Shown here piece after piece: positions 42,737-51,700 of a DNA stretch of 64,000 nucleotides (the stretch's first letter is position 1; each line of letters begins with the position of its first letter). The stretch is from Candidatus Marispirochaeta associata. GTDB taxonomy: Bacteria; Spirochaetota; Spirochaetia; JC444; Marispirochaetaceae. The DNA is taken from contig JWTM01000541.1 of assembly GCA_001749745.1 (NCBI GenBank), positions 60,465-124,464 on the forward strand, given 5' to 3'. The position numbers and the translations under genes were made by a program. The notes below the pieces were generated by a model. That model had not been told where the DNA came from. It was given only the letters and a program-made list of their open reading frames with translations, and ran no database searches.

Positions 42737-43611
42737 ACACAAACTATAAACCGCCCCAGGTCATTGCCGAAATCGGTTGCAACCACAAAGGCGATATGGA
42801 GATTGCCAAGGAACTGATCAAGATGGCCGCCATCTTCTGCAAGGCTCCGGTGGCCAAGTTTCAGAAGCGTACGCCGAAGGAGCTGTTGAGCTCGGATCAG
42901 TACAACGCTCCCCACCCCAACCCGATGCACGCCTACGGCGAGACCTACGGCGCCCACCGCGAGTATCTCGAATTGAGCGTCGATCAGCACAAGGAGCTGA
43001 TGGAGTACTGCGAAGAGTACGAGGTCGTTTACAGCTCCTCGGTCTGGGATATGACTTCGGCCAGGGAGATCGCGTCGCTCAATCCGCAGCTGATCAAGGT
43101 CCCCTCGGCTATGAACACCCACACCCCGATGCTCACCTTTCTGTGCGACAGCTACGGAGGCAAGATTCACGTCTCCACCGGAATGTCGACCACCGAAGAG
43201 AACGACGCCCTGGTAGAGCTCTTCGTGAAAAAGCAGCGCGCGAAGGATCTGGTGCTCTATTCCTGTACCTCCGGCTACCCGGTGCCTTTCGAGGACGTTA
43301 AACTCCTCGACATAGTGGATATGCGGGAGCGCTACGGGTCGACCGTGGGCGATATCGGGTTTTCGGGGCACCATCTCGGCATCGCTGTCGATGTCGCCGC
43401 CTATGCTCTCGGCGCAACCTGGATCGAGCGTCACTTCACCCTCGACCGGACCTGGAGGGGAACCGATCACGCCGCTTCCCTCGAGCCTGACGGACTGCGC
43501 CGGGTGGTCCGCGATCTGAAGGCCACTTATACAGCCATGGGACGCAAGAGCGGCAAGCTTCTCGACATCGAGATCCCCCAGCGCGAAAAGCTCAAGTGGA
43601 GACCCGAATAG
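42733..43611 (+). CDS. NeuB-family nonulosonate synthase without SAF domain
   Basis: A 292-residue NeuB-type synthase: QVIAEIGCNHKGDMEIAKEL, PVAKFQKRTPKELLSSDQY, LIKVPSAMNTHTPMLTFL, IGFSGHHLGIAVDVAAYAL and WIERHFTLDRTWRGTDHAAS. Both metal-binding His positions are kept, so catalysis should be intact, but the C-terminal SAF domain that normally caps the partner active site is missing. It would condense PEP with an unknown aldose. The ATG overlaps the upstream transferase stop (ATGA) and a cytidylyltransferase follows at once. Confidence 0.87.
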   Translation: MNTNYKPPQVIAEIGCNHKGDMEIAKELIKMAAIFCKAPVAKFQKRTPKELLSSDQYNAPHPNPMHAYGETYGAHREYLELSVDQHKELMEYCEEYEVVYSSSVWDMTSAREIASLNPQLIKVPSAMNTHTPMLTFLCDSYGGKIHVSTGMSTTEENDALVELFVKKQRAKDLVLYSCTSGYPVPFEDVKLLDIVDMRERYGSTVGDIGFSGHHLGIAVDVAAYALGATWIERHFTLDRTWRGTDHAASLEPDGLRRVVRDLKATYTAMGRKSGKLLDIEIPQREKLKWRPE

Positions 43612-43613
43612 GC

Positions 43614-44342
43614 ATGGCTATCGCCTTCATCCCGGTCCGGGGCGGGAGTAAATCCATCCCGCTCAAGAATATCAAACCCTTCTGCGGCCGGCCGCTGATC
43701 TACTGGAACCTGGAAGCCCTGCAGCGGGCGGATGCGGTAGCGAGAATTATCGTCGCAACCGACAGCGATGAGATAGAATCCGTCGCAGTCGGGTTCGGTT
43801 TTCCGAAGGTAGAGGTCTACCGCCGGAGTCCGGAGAGCGCCACCGATACGGCCACGACCGAGGCGGTGATGATCGAATATCTGGAGACGCATCCCGAGGA
43901 AGAGAGCGAGCTCCTCATGCTGGTACAGGCGACCTCGCCCCTGACCCGGACGGAGGATTTTCAGCATGCGCTGCGACTGTTTACTGAAAAACCAGAGGAC
44001 AATCAGATGTACGACAGTCTCCTCTCCTGTGTCCGCACCAAGCGATTTTTCTGGAATCCCGACGGCACCCCGCTGAATTACGACTATCGCCGCCGGCCCC
44101 GGCGTCAGGAGTTCGACGGCCTCCTGATGGAGAACGGCGCCTTTTATATCAATCGCGTCGGGAACATCCTGCGCGACGGAAACCGCCTCTCGGGGCGAAT
44201 CGCTATCCATGAGATGCCTGAGTTTACCTCCGTCGAGATCGACGAACCCGACGACTGGATAGTGGCCGAAACCGTGATGCGCCGGAATGAACCGGAGAGA
44301 CTCCCCCCGGGATTCGCGAAGGATGCAGATGATCGGGAGTAG
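43614..44342 (+). CDS. CMP-nonulosonate synthetase, NeuA type
   Basis: About 242 residues from ATG 43614 (GGAG eleven bases before); a GTG at 43596 is also open. IAFIPVRGGSKSIPLKNIKPF, IIVATDSDEIESVA, LMLVQATSPLTRTEDF and RRPRRQEFDGLLMENGAFY define the family. The last motif and VEIDEPDDW are shared with the fusion protein at 39.9 kb, so these two are closer to each other than to PseF. It activates the product of the NeuB-like neighbour with CTP. Unlike the fusion protein it has no phosphatase domain. Confidence 0.9.
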   Translation: MAIAFIPVRGGSKSIPLKNIKPFCGRPLIYWNLEALQRADAVARIIVATDSDEIESVAVGFGFPKVEVYRRSPESATDTATTEAVMIEYLETHPEEESELLMLVQATSPLTRTEDFQHALRLFTEKPEDNQMYDSLLSCVRTKRFFWNPDGTPLNYDYRRRPRRQEFDGLLMENGAFYINRVGNILRDGNRLSGRIAIHEMPEFTSVEIDEPDDWIVAETVMRRNEPERLPPGFAKDADDRE

Positions 44343-45549
44343 TGAAGAATCGCCTCTGACGGCCTGCGCCCGCTATCTGGTATCCGAAAACAGGAACTCG
44401 GATCTGCCGGTCGCGGACCGTCTGAAAATACAGCGCAAAAAGATGTGGGGCCGTATTCTCGGGAGGCTCTACCCGCTGGGCTGGAGAGGCGGATTGCTCT
44501 TCATTCTGATCTCGATCGCGAAGCGCGATACTGTGCGGCTCTACCGCAACATGGTGGTCGCCGATCACGCCAGTCGGGTCATTCACGGCGCTCTGCGGCG
44601 GATATGGGGCGCTGACTATCAGGATGAGGTAAAGCGGAACAGGGCGTCCCTCACGGAGACCTACCGGCAGCTCTTTCGGTGCCGCGGCGAGCTGAAAGCA
44701 TCCTACGCCGCGGCTGATGTCTCCCATGTAACCGAGTTCGTCCGCCTGATCCGCCTCTTCCATTTCTACGTCATCTGGAAGGCCTGGTTTCGCAATCATG
44801 CTCCTGGAGCCGTACTGATGGCCCGTACCAACGATCAGAACCGCCTCGCCCTCGGGATCGCTGCAGAGGAAGCCGGAATCCCCCTGGCGGCCTTCGATAT
44901 CGCCCGGGTGGAGCTGAAAAAGCCTCTCCCGTTCGCGGTGGATTCCGCTTTCTGTTGGACCACAAGCCAGGCGGATAATCATGCCACTATAGGTATCCAC
45001 CCGGTTCGGATGCCGGTGCCCTACCTGAACAATATGAAGCTTCCGGTACCGGAGGCGAACCGAGGACGCTGCGGACTGCTGCTTAACGCGAAATGCAATA
45101 TCGAGGCCCTTGATGCGTGGTTGTCGGCGCTGGCGGAAATGCAGGGGATCGACGACCTGCTGCTGCGCCCGCATCCCGGCTACGACACGGAGCGGCTGAA
45201 ATCGCTCTCCCACGGGAGCGTCTGCGACTGGCGTCAGCCCCTTACCGACTACCTGAACGGTCTCGACCTCGCCTTCGCCCTCAACACCCACGCGGTCGTC
45301 GACGCCCTGCTCCACGGCGTGCCGGTCGTCTATGTCGGCGGGCTCGATCCCTACGCCTTTGATCTGCACGGCTTCGTCCGCGACGGGATCGCCTGCGCCT
45401 ATCGCGGGGATATGTCTATTCCCGCCGATGTGAACGCCTTCTACTCATCCGAGGATTTTATCGCCCGCTGGAATACCGCTCAATTCGAGACGGATCCCGA
45501 ACCCGAACGGCGGGCGCTCCTGGCGTTGGCCGGGGAGGACGATTCGTGA
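44329..45549 (+). CDS. Putative capsule-type transferase
   Basis: About 406 residues from ATG 44329, chosen for GAAGGA five bases upstream; ATG 44287 would overlap the cytidylyltransferase by 56 bases. The C-terminal half contains DDLLLRPHPGYDTERL (an HP motif like capsule transferases) and FALNTHAVVDALLHGVPVVYVGG, the donor-site pattern of GT-B proteins that use CMP-linked sugars. The N-terminal half is basic and helix-rich with no known motif. It resembles the 41.2-kb protein in layout but not in detail. Next gene overlaps by four bases. Confidence 0.55.
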   Translation: MIGSSEESPLTACARYLVSENRNSDLPVADRLKIQRKKMWGRILGRLYPLGWRGGLLFILISIAKRDTVRLYRNMVVADHASRVIHGALRRIWGADYQDEVKRNRASLTETYRQLFRCRGELKASYAAADVSHVTEFVRLIRLFHFYVIWKAWFRNHAPGAVLMARTNDQNRLALGIAAEEAGIPLAAFDIARVELKKPLPFAVDSAFCWTTSQADNHATIGIHPVRMPVPYLNNMKLPVPEANRGRCGLLLNAKCNIEALDAWLSALAEMQGIDDLLLRPHPGYDTERLKSLSHGSVCDWRQPLTDYLNGLDLAFALNTHAVVDALLHGVPVVYVGGLDPYAFDLHGFVRDGIACAYRGDMSIPADVNAFYSSEDFIARWNTAQFETDPEPERRALLALAGEDDS

Positions 45550-47450
45550 GTCGCCTCAAGCATCCCCTCTATCGCTTCCTCGACTTTCTCAAACGCGATG
45601 TTCTCAAGAAGAAGGGGAAACGCCGCTATATCCACCCCCGCCTCGGTGTGGAGGGATTCTTCAGAATCCTCCGGGAGCGCGAAGTAAGTTACGCGGTGCT
45701 GCGCTGGTTCGAGACCCTGCCCGCTGTGGAAGCGGGGGAGGATATCGACCTACTCTTCGCCGACGCCGATATTGCCCGCATCGACGATCTCTTTAAGGGA
45801 TCGAAGGCTTACGGGATTCCCTGCGATCTCTATACGGCGAGCGGGTTGCCCGGCACCTCCTACCGGGGCATCGCCTATTTCCCGGAGCATCTGGCGACGG
45901 AGCTCCTGGCCGGGGCGGTGCTGCAGGACGATCTGATCCGGGTTCCCGCCCCGCGCCACCACTACCTCTCCATGATCTACCACGTCCTCTATCACAAGGG
46001 CTACGAGTCGGGACTTCCCTCACGACTCTCTGAGCTTCACGGCCGGGAGGCGGTCGATCCGGCCGCTGTGGACCACGACTATCCCGCCGTACTCGCCGCC
46101 TGTGCCGAAAAAGCCGGGATGGAGCTGCCGAAACTCTCTCTCGAGGCCCTGGACGATTTCCTCGCCGCCAACGACTGGCAGCCATCTCGGGACGCCCTGG
46201 AGAAGCTCGCCGCCCGCAATCCGTGGATCCACGATCGCTTCTTCGCCGACTCTCCCGAGCTCGATCCCTGCTGGAGGGGGTTTTCGGTCTACATTATCCG
46301 CGAGAAGGGGATCGAATACCTCGAGCTGATTCGAAAGATGCTCTTCGAGGCCGGCTTCGAAACCTTGACCGACGGGCCGATCGAGGGCGAGGCCTATGAG
46401 GTGTCGGCCCGTACCCTGCGGGGGGGCAACTGGAACCGCGGTCCCTGGCCGGAAAGCGGCGGGAATCCCGCCTGGTGCATCGCCGTCAACGACAGTTTTC
46501 CGATTGAACCCGACGACAAACTACTGCGCAAGCACAGCGGACTGGCCAACGCGCGGCTGCTGGACACGAAAATCAGAATCCGGGACGCGGTCAACGCCCT
46601 GCGGGAGAAGTCTGAACAGTGCAACGTGCTCCACTCGGCCGACAACGCCCACCAGGCCAGGGAGTACCTGGCTACGGCTCTGCCGCATGTCGATCAGGAT
46701 GAGATCGGCCGGACGCTGGAGGCGAGCCTCGCGCGGGTCACGCTTCCTTTCCCCGTGATCGCCGAAGAGGACGGCCACTCCCGCCGGGCGAAGGTCGTCG
46801 AGGTTCTCTACCGGGATTCCCCGGCGGTGGCCAAGGTCTACCGTCCGGGCCGGGAGCGCTACATGGAGCGGGAGATCGCCGCCCGCGAGCTGGGGCAGAA
46901 TCTTCCGGAGACGGTTCCGGTGCTGGAGCGGGGCGACGGTTGGTTCTTGATGCCCCGCTATCGGGATACCTTGAACAGGCGTCGGCCTCTGCCGCTGAAG
47001 CTGGTGATGCGTACTCGGGAGATCCTCATATTTTATCGCGCCGCCGGCTATGAATTGATCGACTTCAAGCCCAAGAACCTGATCCTGGACGAGACGGAAG
47101 GCCTGAAAGTCATCGATTTCGAGTTCATGCAGCGCGGCGAGGAGGCTGCCGCCGACCTGAGGGGCAACTACTGTTGGTACCGGGTTCCGGACGATTTCGA
47201 CGGCGATGTCCCCATCATGCGGCGGAGCTTCAGGAACAACTACTACCGCTTCTGGTTTCCCGCCACGGCCCTGCCCCGCTGGGCGGTCGTCCTGAAGCTG
47301 CCCGTCGCGCTGCTCCTGCCGTTGCGTGTTCTCTCGCTGCCAGCGGTATGGCTCTACCACGCCACCCGCTACAGTCGCTGGCGACTTACCGTTGAACGGC
47401 GACGCTTCAAGCGCATGATAATCTCCGCCGGAAAGAAGGTACTCGGTTAA
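45546..47450 (+). CDS. Three-domain protein: NTase-like, NDK-like, LPS-kinase-like
   Basis: A 634-residue fusion. Residues ~40-200 resemble a nucleotidyltransferase-fold protein (YAVLRWFETLPAVEAGEDI then DLLFADAD). Residues ~245-375 read like a nucleoside-diphosphate kinase: FSVYIIREKGIEYLELIRK in place of the NDK start, KIRIRDAV for the GTIRGD part, and NVLHSADN for NVIHGSD, keeping Asn360 and the would-be phospho-His363. Residues ~400-560 are an RfaP/KdkA-type kinase with AGYELIDFKPKNLILD (D506, N511) and KVIDFEF (D524). A basic, hydrophobic C-terminus may bind membrane. GTG start overlaps the previous stop. Possible role: phosphorylation of a glycan or its precursor. Confidence 0.65.
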   Translation: MSRLKHPLYRFLDFLKRDVLKKKGKRRYIHPRLGVEGFFRILREREVSYAVLRWFETLPAVEAGEDIDLLFADADIARIDDLFKGSKAYGIPCDLYTASGLPGTSYRGIAYFPEHLATELLAGAVLQDDLIRVPAPRHHYLSMIYHVLYHKGYESGLPSRLSELHGREAVDPAAVDHDYPAVLAACAEKAGMELPKLSLEALDDFLAANDWQPSRDALEKLAARNPWIHDRFFADSPELDPCWRGFSVYIIREKGIEYLELIRKMLFEAGFETLTDGPIEGEAYEVSARTLRGGNWNRGPWPESGGNPAWCIAVNDSFPIEPDDKLLRKHSGLANARLLDTKIRIRDAVNALREKSEQCNVLHSADNAHQAREYLATALPHVDQDEIGRTLEASLARVTLPFPVIAEEDGHSRRAKVVEVLYRDSPAVAKVYRPGRERYMEREIAARELGQNLPETVPVLERGDGWFLMPRYRDTLNRRRPLPLKLVMRTREILIFYRAAGYELIDFKPKNLILDETEGLKVIDFEFMQRGEEAAADLRGNYCWYRVPDDFDGDVPIMRRSFRNNYYRFWFPATALPRWAVVLKLPVALLLPLRVLSLPAVWLYHATRYSRWRLTVERRRFKRMIISAGKKVLG

Positions 47451-47451
47451 T

Positions 47452-48306
47452 ATGAACGATACAAAGAAATCCCCCCTCGTCTCCGTTGTCATCCCCACCT
47501 ACAAACGTCCGGCCGAACTCAAACGGGCGATCGAGAGCGTCCTGATCCAGGATCACGATACACTTGAGATACTCGTTATCGACGACAACCCGCCGGAGAG
47601 CGAGTGGCGGGAGAAGACCGTCAAGATGCTCGCCTCACTCGAGGGGCCGATCCGGCATATCCCCACCGAAGGGGGCTTGGGCGGCGCCGGAGCGCGCAAT
47701 GTTGGTATCGATGCCGCGACAGGCCCCTATCTCGCCTTCCTCGACGACGACGACGAGTGGCTTCCGGACAAACTTCTCCCCCAGTTGGATCTCCTCGCCT
47801 CCCTGCCGGAGACCGTCTGCAGCGTCGACACCGGCTTTTGGGAGATCGACGAAGCGAAAGGCACCCGTAAAATCGTACAGCCCGCCCTGCGGGGCGAGAT
47901 TTTTGACGACCTCTTGGTCAAGCATAAGGGCCGGGCGCCGAAGCTCTCGTCGATGCTCTGCCGCACTTCCGCGCTACGCGAAATCGGCGGCTTCGACGCC
48001 TCCCTCCCGGCCCGGCAGGACCTGGACCTCTACCTGCGTCTGGCGCGGAATTACACCTTCGAGTACATCGAAGATCCCTTAATAAACAAGTATATCCACG
48101 CCGGGGATCGCATCACCGCCAATGTAAAAAGCAAAATCCGCGCCTTCGATCTCTTCTACGCCAAATACCGACCGGATTTTCTGAGCCGTCCCGGACTGCA
48201 CCGTATCTTCCTGCGTAAACAGGCCCTTTGGCTCCTCTACGATCGCAGATTCCTGCGCGGCATCAAAACCCTCTTCTTGAGCATCCACCCGCCGCGGAAG
48301 GATTGA
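47452..48306 (+). CDS. Glycosyltransferase family 2
   Basis: A 284-residue GT-A glycosyltransferase: VSVVIPTYKRPAELKRAI, LVIDDNPPES, AGARNVGIDAATGPYLAF and LDDDDEWLPDKL (acidic metal site). It starts one base after the three-domain protein's stop, closing the operon that begins at 41.2 kb. No membrane helix. GC-rich like the operon. Donor unknown. Confidence 0.88.
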   Translation: MNDTKKSPLVSVVIPTYKRPAELKRAIESVLIQDHDTLEILVIDDNPPESEWREKTVKMLASLEGPIRHIPTEGGLGGAGARNVGIDAATGPYLAFLDDDDEWLPDKLLPQLDLLASLPETVCSVDTGFWEIDEAKGTRKIVQPALRGEIFDDLLVKHKGRAPKLSSMLCRTSALREIGGFDASLPARQDLDLYLRLARNYTFEYIEDPLINKYIHAGDRITANVKSKIRAFDLFYAKYRPDFLSRPGLHRIFLRKQALWLLYDRRFLRGIKTLFLSIHPPRKD

Positions 48307-48352
48307 TCCACGGTAGTTTGATCGGCCGGGGCGGGATGAGTACATTTCCGGT

Positions 48353-49426
48353 ATGAAACGAATAGTCGGATTGGGCTTGTTAGCCGTTCTTACCCTGCTG
48401 CTTGCCGCCTGCCCCTTCGGCGTCGAGATCGGGATCGAACCCGTCTACGTCTCCGACCCGGTCGTTCATGACAGCGACGACCCCGCGGTCTGGATCGACT
48501 CTTCCACTCCTGCAAACAGTCTTATCCTCGGCACCGATAAGAGTTCCGACGGCGCCCTTTTTGTCTATGACGTTCAGGGGAACGAGCTGCCGGCCTCCAC
48601 CGTGACCGGCCTCGATACCCCGAACAACGTCGACGTCGAGTACGGTCTTGCCGTTAGCGGTGCTCCGACCGATATCGCCGTCGTTACCGAGCGGGATCAA
48701 TCCCGGCTGCGGATCTACTCCCTCCCGACAATGACCCCCGTCGACGGCGGGGGAGTTCCCGTTTTCGTCGGCGCGTCGAACCGGGAGCCCATGGGGATCG
48801 GCCTCTACAAGCGTCCCTCCGACGGCGAGATCTTCGCCGTCGTCAGCCGCTCAGGCGGCCCTTCGGGCTCCTATCTCTGGCAATACCGCCTGCACGACGA
48901 TAACAGCGACGGCGTGGTTACCGCCGATCACGTCCGCTCCTTCGGCTACTTCAGCGGCAGGGCTCAGGTCGAGAGCGTCGCCGTCGACGACGAGCTGGAG
49001 TTTATCTACTACTCCGACGAGCTCGCCGGGGTGCGCAAGTACCATGCCGATCCGGATCATCCCGATGCGGCAGAGGAGCTGGCCCTGATCGGGAGCGACG
49101 ACCTCTCCCGCGAGTCGGAAGGAGTCTCGATCTACGACCTCGGCGACGGTACCGGTTATCTGATTATCTCCGATCAGAAGGCCAACCGCTTCAATATCTA
49201 TCCCCGTGAGGGGAGCGGCGGCGACCCTCACGATCATCCTCTTATCAAACGCGTCTATACCACCGCCCGGGACAGCGACGGCAACGAGACGGCCTCGACC
49301 GTTCTGCTTTCCGACTTCCCCGGCGGCCTCTTCGTCGCCATGTCGACCGACCGCACCTTCCACTACTACGCCTGGAATCAACTCAGCCAGGCCCCGGGGG
49401 CGGAATTGCGTAGTCTGACGGATTGA
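48353..49426 (+). CDS. Beta-propeller phytase lipoprotein
   Basis: A 357-residue secreted protein with a lipobox (LTLLLAACPFG; lipid on Cys20). The mature part is a beta-propeller phytase: VVHDSDDPAVWIDSSTPANS, LILGTDKSSDGALFVYDVQG, LDTPNNVDVEYGL, VAVDDELEFIYYSDELAGV and RESEGVSIYDL, with the many acidic residues that bind calcium. The family releases phosphate from phytate outside the cell. Its link to the glycan genes is unclear; it may simply be a neighbour, or act on a phosphorylated surface molecule. The ATG follows the GT2 by 46 bases. Confidence 0.87.
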   Translation: MKRIVGLGLLAVLTLLLAACPFGVEIGIEPVYVSDPVVHDSDDPAVWIDSSTPANSLILGTDKSSDGALFVYDVQGNELPASTVTGLDTPNNVDVEYGLAVSGAPTDIAVVTERDQSRLRIYSLPTMTPVDGGGVPVFVGASNREPMGIGLYKRPSDGEIFAVVSRSGGPSGSYLWQYRLHDDNSDGVVTADHVRSFGYFSGRAQVESVAVDDELEFIYYSDELAGVRKYHADPDHPDAAEELALIGSDDLSRESEGVSIYDLGDGTGYLIISDQKANRFNIYPREGSGGDPHDHPLIKRVYTTARDSDGNETASTVLLSDFPGGLFVAMSTDRTFHYYAWNQLSQAPGAELRSLTD

Positions 49427-49553
49427 GTCGACGGATCAAATTATTCGATGAAATGGCGTGAATTTGTCGGATATACTCGATGAATTCGCACTAATACATC
49501 GATTATAGAAATTATCGCATCCATCACCTGTGTGAATTGAATACGGCCTAACT

Positions 49554-49967
49554 CTAATGTGACATACCGGAGTGCCGCGAAATATACTCCAATGCAGCCT
49601 GGGTCAGGAACGCAGATCTGGTTTCTCGCTCCATCACGACAAAGGCGTCGATTTTGTAGAGCAGGTTTTCTGGTATTGTAATATTGATTCGTTTTACGTT
49701 TTCGGACAATTTTCCCATATCGACATCGCACAGCATCCAGACATAATCCGGATTCTTGTAAGAGTCTTTCAGCGCTTCAATCGCAGAAGGAACAGGGATA
49801 CTCTCGTCATCCATCAGAAGCCCTTCGATATGGGTGAGAATCGCCTCTTCGGCGTTGGTCACGGCTTCATCGATGGTAGTCCCGGCGGAGAAACAGCCCG
49901 GTAAATCCGGTACGGTGACACCGTAATCCGATGCGGGATCCTTCTCTATAAAAATAGGATATCTCAT
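49554..49967 (-). CDS. HicB-family antitoxin, solitary
   Basis: About 137 residues from the ATG at 49967, with GGAAGGA before it. The HicB fold is RYPIFIEKDPASDYGVTVPD then LPGCFSAGTTIDEAVTNAEE, followed by a C-terminal ribbon-helix-helix (RINITIPENLLYKIDAFV) for DNA binding. HicA should lie beside it but only 92 bases upstream and 127 downstream are free, and no HicA-like frame exists. It is a longer form than the 2.4-kb HicB and not a copy of it. Confidence 0.85.
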   Translation of the reverse strand: MRYPIFIEKDPASDYGVTVPDLPGCFSAGTTIDEAVTNAEEAILTHIEGLLMDDESIPVPSAIEALKDSYKNPDYVWMLCDVDMGKLSENVKRINITIPENLLYKIDAFVVMERETRSAFLTQAALEYISRHSGMSH

Positions 49968-50059
49968 AAATATTCCTTCCAGTTTATTCATCATAATCAT
50001 AGCCCTATCCAGAGGCAACTCTTTCAACATAAAGGGGTAAACGTATTGGAGATCCTCCC

Positions 50060-50734
50060 TTGACCATCGAACTCACCGGCCTCCCGGGCTGCGGCAAATC
50101 CTACATCTCTCGCGATTTGGCTCTACGACTGCGAAACGCAGGTTTGAAGGTTACCGAACCGGCGCGGCGCATCGGCCATAGTGCGACGCCGACTAGGATC
50201 GCCGCCAAGCTCGGAGTAGCGCTCCTCTTTCTGCTGTTCCACCCTCTGCGCGGGATCCGCGTTTTGCAGCTTGTGCTGAGCAGCGGCCAGCGCGGACTAG
50301 GCAATCTGGCCGGATCCCTCTTCAACCTGCTCTTCGTTGCGGGACTCATGACGCTTCCGCGTCGAGGGGATATCCTGCTTCTCGATCAGGGCCCGCTGCA
50401 GGGGCTGGCCTCGCTCTATTACGGCGCCGATACCCCGACCGCTGTGGATCAGCCCGCGGGGCTGCCCGCCCCGGATCTGATTATCCGGGTTGTCGCCGAG
50501 CGGGAGGTGATTCTCGCCCGGCTTGCCTCCCGCCGCAGCGGAGGCGGCAGCAGGGTCGAAGCGGATCCGGAGCGTGAGCTTCCCCTCTTCAAGGATGCCC
50601 TGGCGGCGGCGGAACGGAGCGGATTCGCCCGGGGGATCCCGGTTATCGAATCTCCCAATAACGGCGAGGATTCTCTGGAAAATACCCTCCAATCTCTGGT
50701 ATCCTCGATACTCGAAATCAAAAACAAGGATTGA
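50060..50734 (+). CDS. P-loop kinase-like protein
   Basis: A 224-residue P-loop NTPase: Walker A GLPGCGKSYISRDLA at the very N-terminus, a hydrophobic middle (LGVALLFLLFHPLRGIRVLQ), a Walker-B-like DILLLDQGPLQGLA and an LIIRVVAEREVILARLASR lid region, as in adenylate/shikimate-type kinases. Start is TTG 50060 with GGAG seven bases upstream. It precedes the epimerase by three bases, so it should act in sugar or lipid metabolism, but the substrate cannot be named. Confidence 0.7.
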   Translation: MTIELTGLPGCGKSYISRDLALRLRNAGLKVTEPARRIGHSATPTRIAAKLGVALLFLLFHPLRGIRVLQLVLSSGQRGLGNLAGSLFNLLFVAGLMTLPRRGDILLLDQGPLQGLASLYYGADTPTAVDQPAGLPAPDLIIRVVAEREVILARLASRRSGGGSRVEADPERELPLFKDALAAAERSGFARGIPVIESPNNGEDSLENTLQSLVSSILEIKNKD

Positions 50735-50737
50735 AGC

Positions 50738-51700
50738 ATGCGTATAGTTATCACCGGCGCCGCTGGTTTTATCGGCTCCAACCTGGCCGAACGGCTGATT
50801 GCGGAACATGAAATTATCGGGATCGACAATTTCGATCCCTTCTACGACCGGAGCATTAAAGAGGCTAATCTGAAGGCTCTGCGGTCCGACCCTGCATTCC
50901 GCTTGCACGAGGCCGATATCTGCGACGCGGCGGCAATGGAGGAACTGTTTGCCTCAACCAAGCCCGATTACCTGATCCACCTGGCGGCCAAGGCCGGGGT
51001 GCGGCCCTCTATCGAGGATCCGGCGGGCTACGCCCGGACCAATATCGACGGTACAATTAGCCTGCTCGAGGCGGCCCGCAAGGCGGGGGTGAAGGATATC
51101 CTTTTCGCCTCCTCCTCTTCCGTCTACGGCAACACCAAGGAGGTCCCCTTTTCGGAGGCGGCCTTCGTCGATCATCCCATCTCCCCTTATGCGGCGACCA
51201 AGAAAGCCGGGGAGCTGCTTTGCCACACCTACTCCCATCTGCACGGATTGAAGATCGCCTCCCTGCGCTTCTTCACCGTCTACGGGCGCAGGCAGCGGCC
51301 GGATCTGGCCATCGCCAAGTTTACCCGCATGATCGACGCCGGTGAGGCCATTCCCTTCTACGGCGACGGAACGACCGAACGGGACTACACCTATATCGAC
51401 GATATCCTGGACGGAATCGTTGGAGCCATGAACTGGGTGCGAAAGCAGCCGACCGGCACTCACGAGGTCTTCAATCTGGGAGAGGGGCGCACTACCACGC
51501 TCACCGACATGGTTCAAACGATTGCCGACGCGTTGGGTAAGGAAGCTAAGATAAAACGCCTCCCGATGCAGCCGGGGGACGTTCTCAGAACCTACGCCGA
51601 CACCTCCCGGGCGCGAAAAGCCTTCGGCTACAACCCCTCGACCCTGCTGGTCGACGGGGTCCGGGCCTATGTTGAGTACTACCGGGAGAACTGTTCTTAA
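50738..51700 (+). CDS. NAD-dependent epimerase, UDP-glucuronate 4-epimerase-like
   Basis: A 320-residue extended SDR: IVITGAAGFIGSNLAERL, the GlcA-epimerase-type loop IDNFDPFYDRSIKEANL, catalytic FASSSSVYG and PYAATKKAGELL, then RFFTVYGRRQRPDLAI. This pattern is that of UDP-glucuronate/UDP-GlcNAc 4-epimerases. With UDP-glucose dehydrogenase at the window start, UDP-galacturonate is the likely product. It converges with the WecA-like gene, overlapping by four bases, and there is no room for a terminator between them. Confidence 0.85.
   Translation: MRIVITGAAGFIGSNLAERLIAEHEIIGIDNFDPFYDRSIKEANLKALRSDPAFRLHEADICDAAAMEELFASTKPDYLIHLAAKAGVRPSIEDPAGYARTNIDGTISLLEAARKAGVKDILFASSSSVYGNTKEVPFSEAAFVDHPISPYAATKKAGELLCHTYSHLHGLKIASLRFFTVYGRRQRPDLAIAKFTRMIDAGEAIPFYGDGTTERDYTYIDDILDGIVGAMNWVRKQPTGTHEVFNLGEGRTTTLTDMVQTIADALGKEAKIKRLPMQPGDVLRTYADTSRARKAFGYNPSTLLVDGVRAYVEYYRENCS

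Noticed and set aside
42733..44342. Standard N-acetylneuraminic acid synthesis
   Set aside because: No NeuC-type UDP-GlcNAc 2-epimerase lies in the window and the synthase lacks the SAF domain, so the product cannot be called Neu5Ac.
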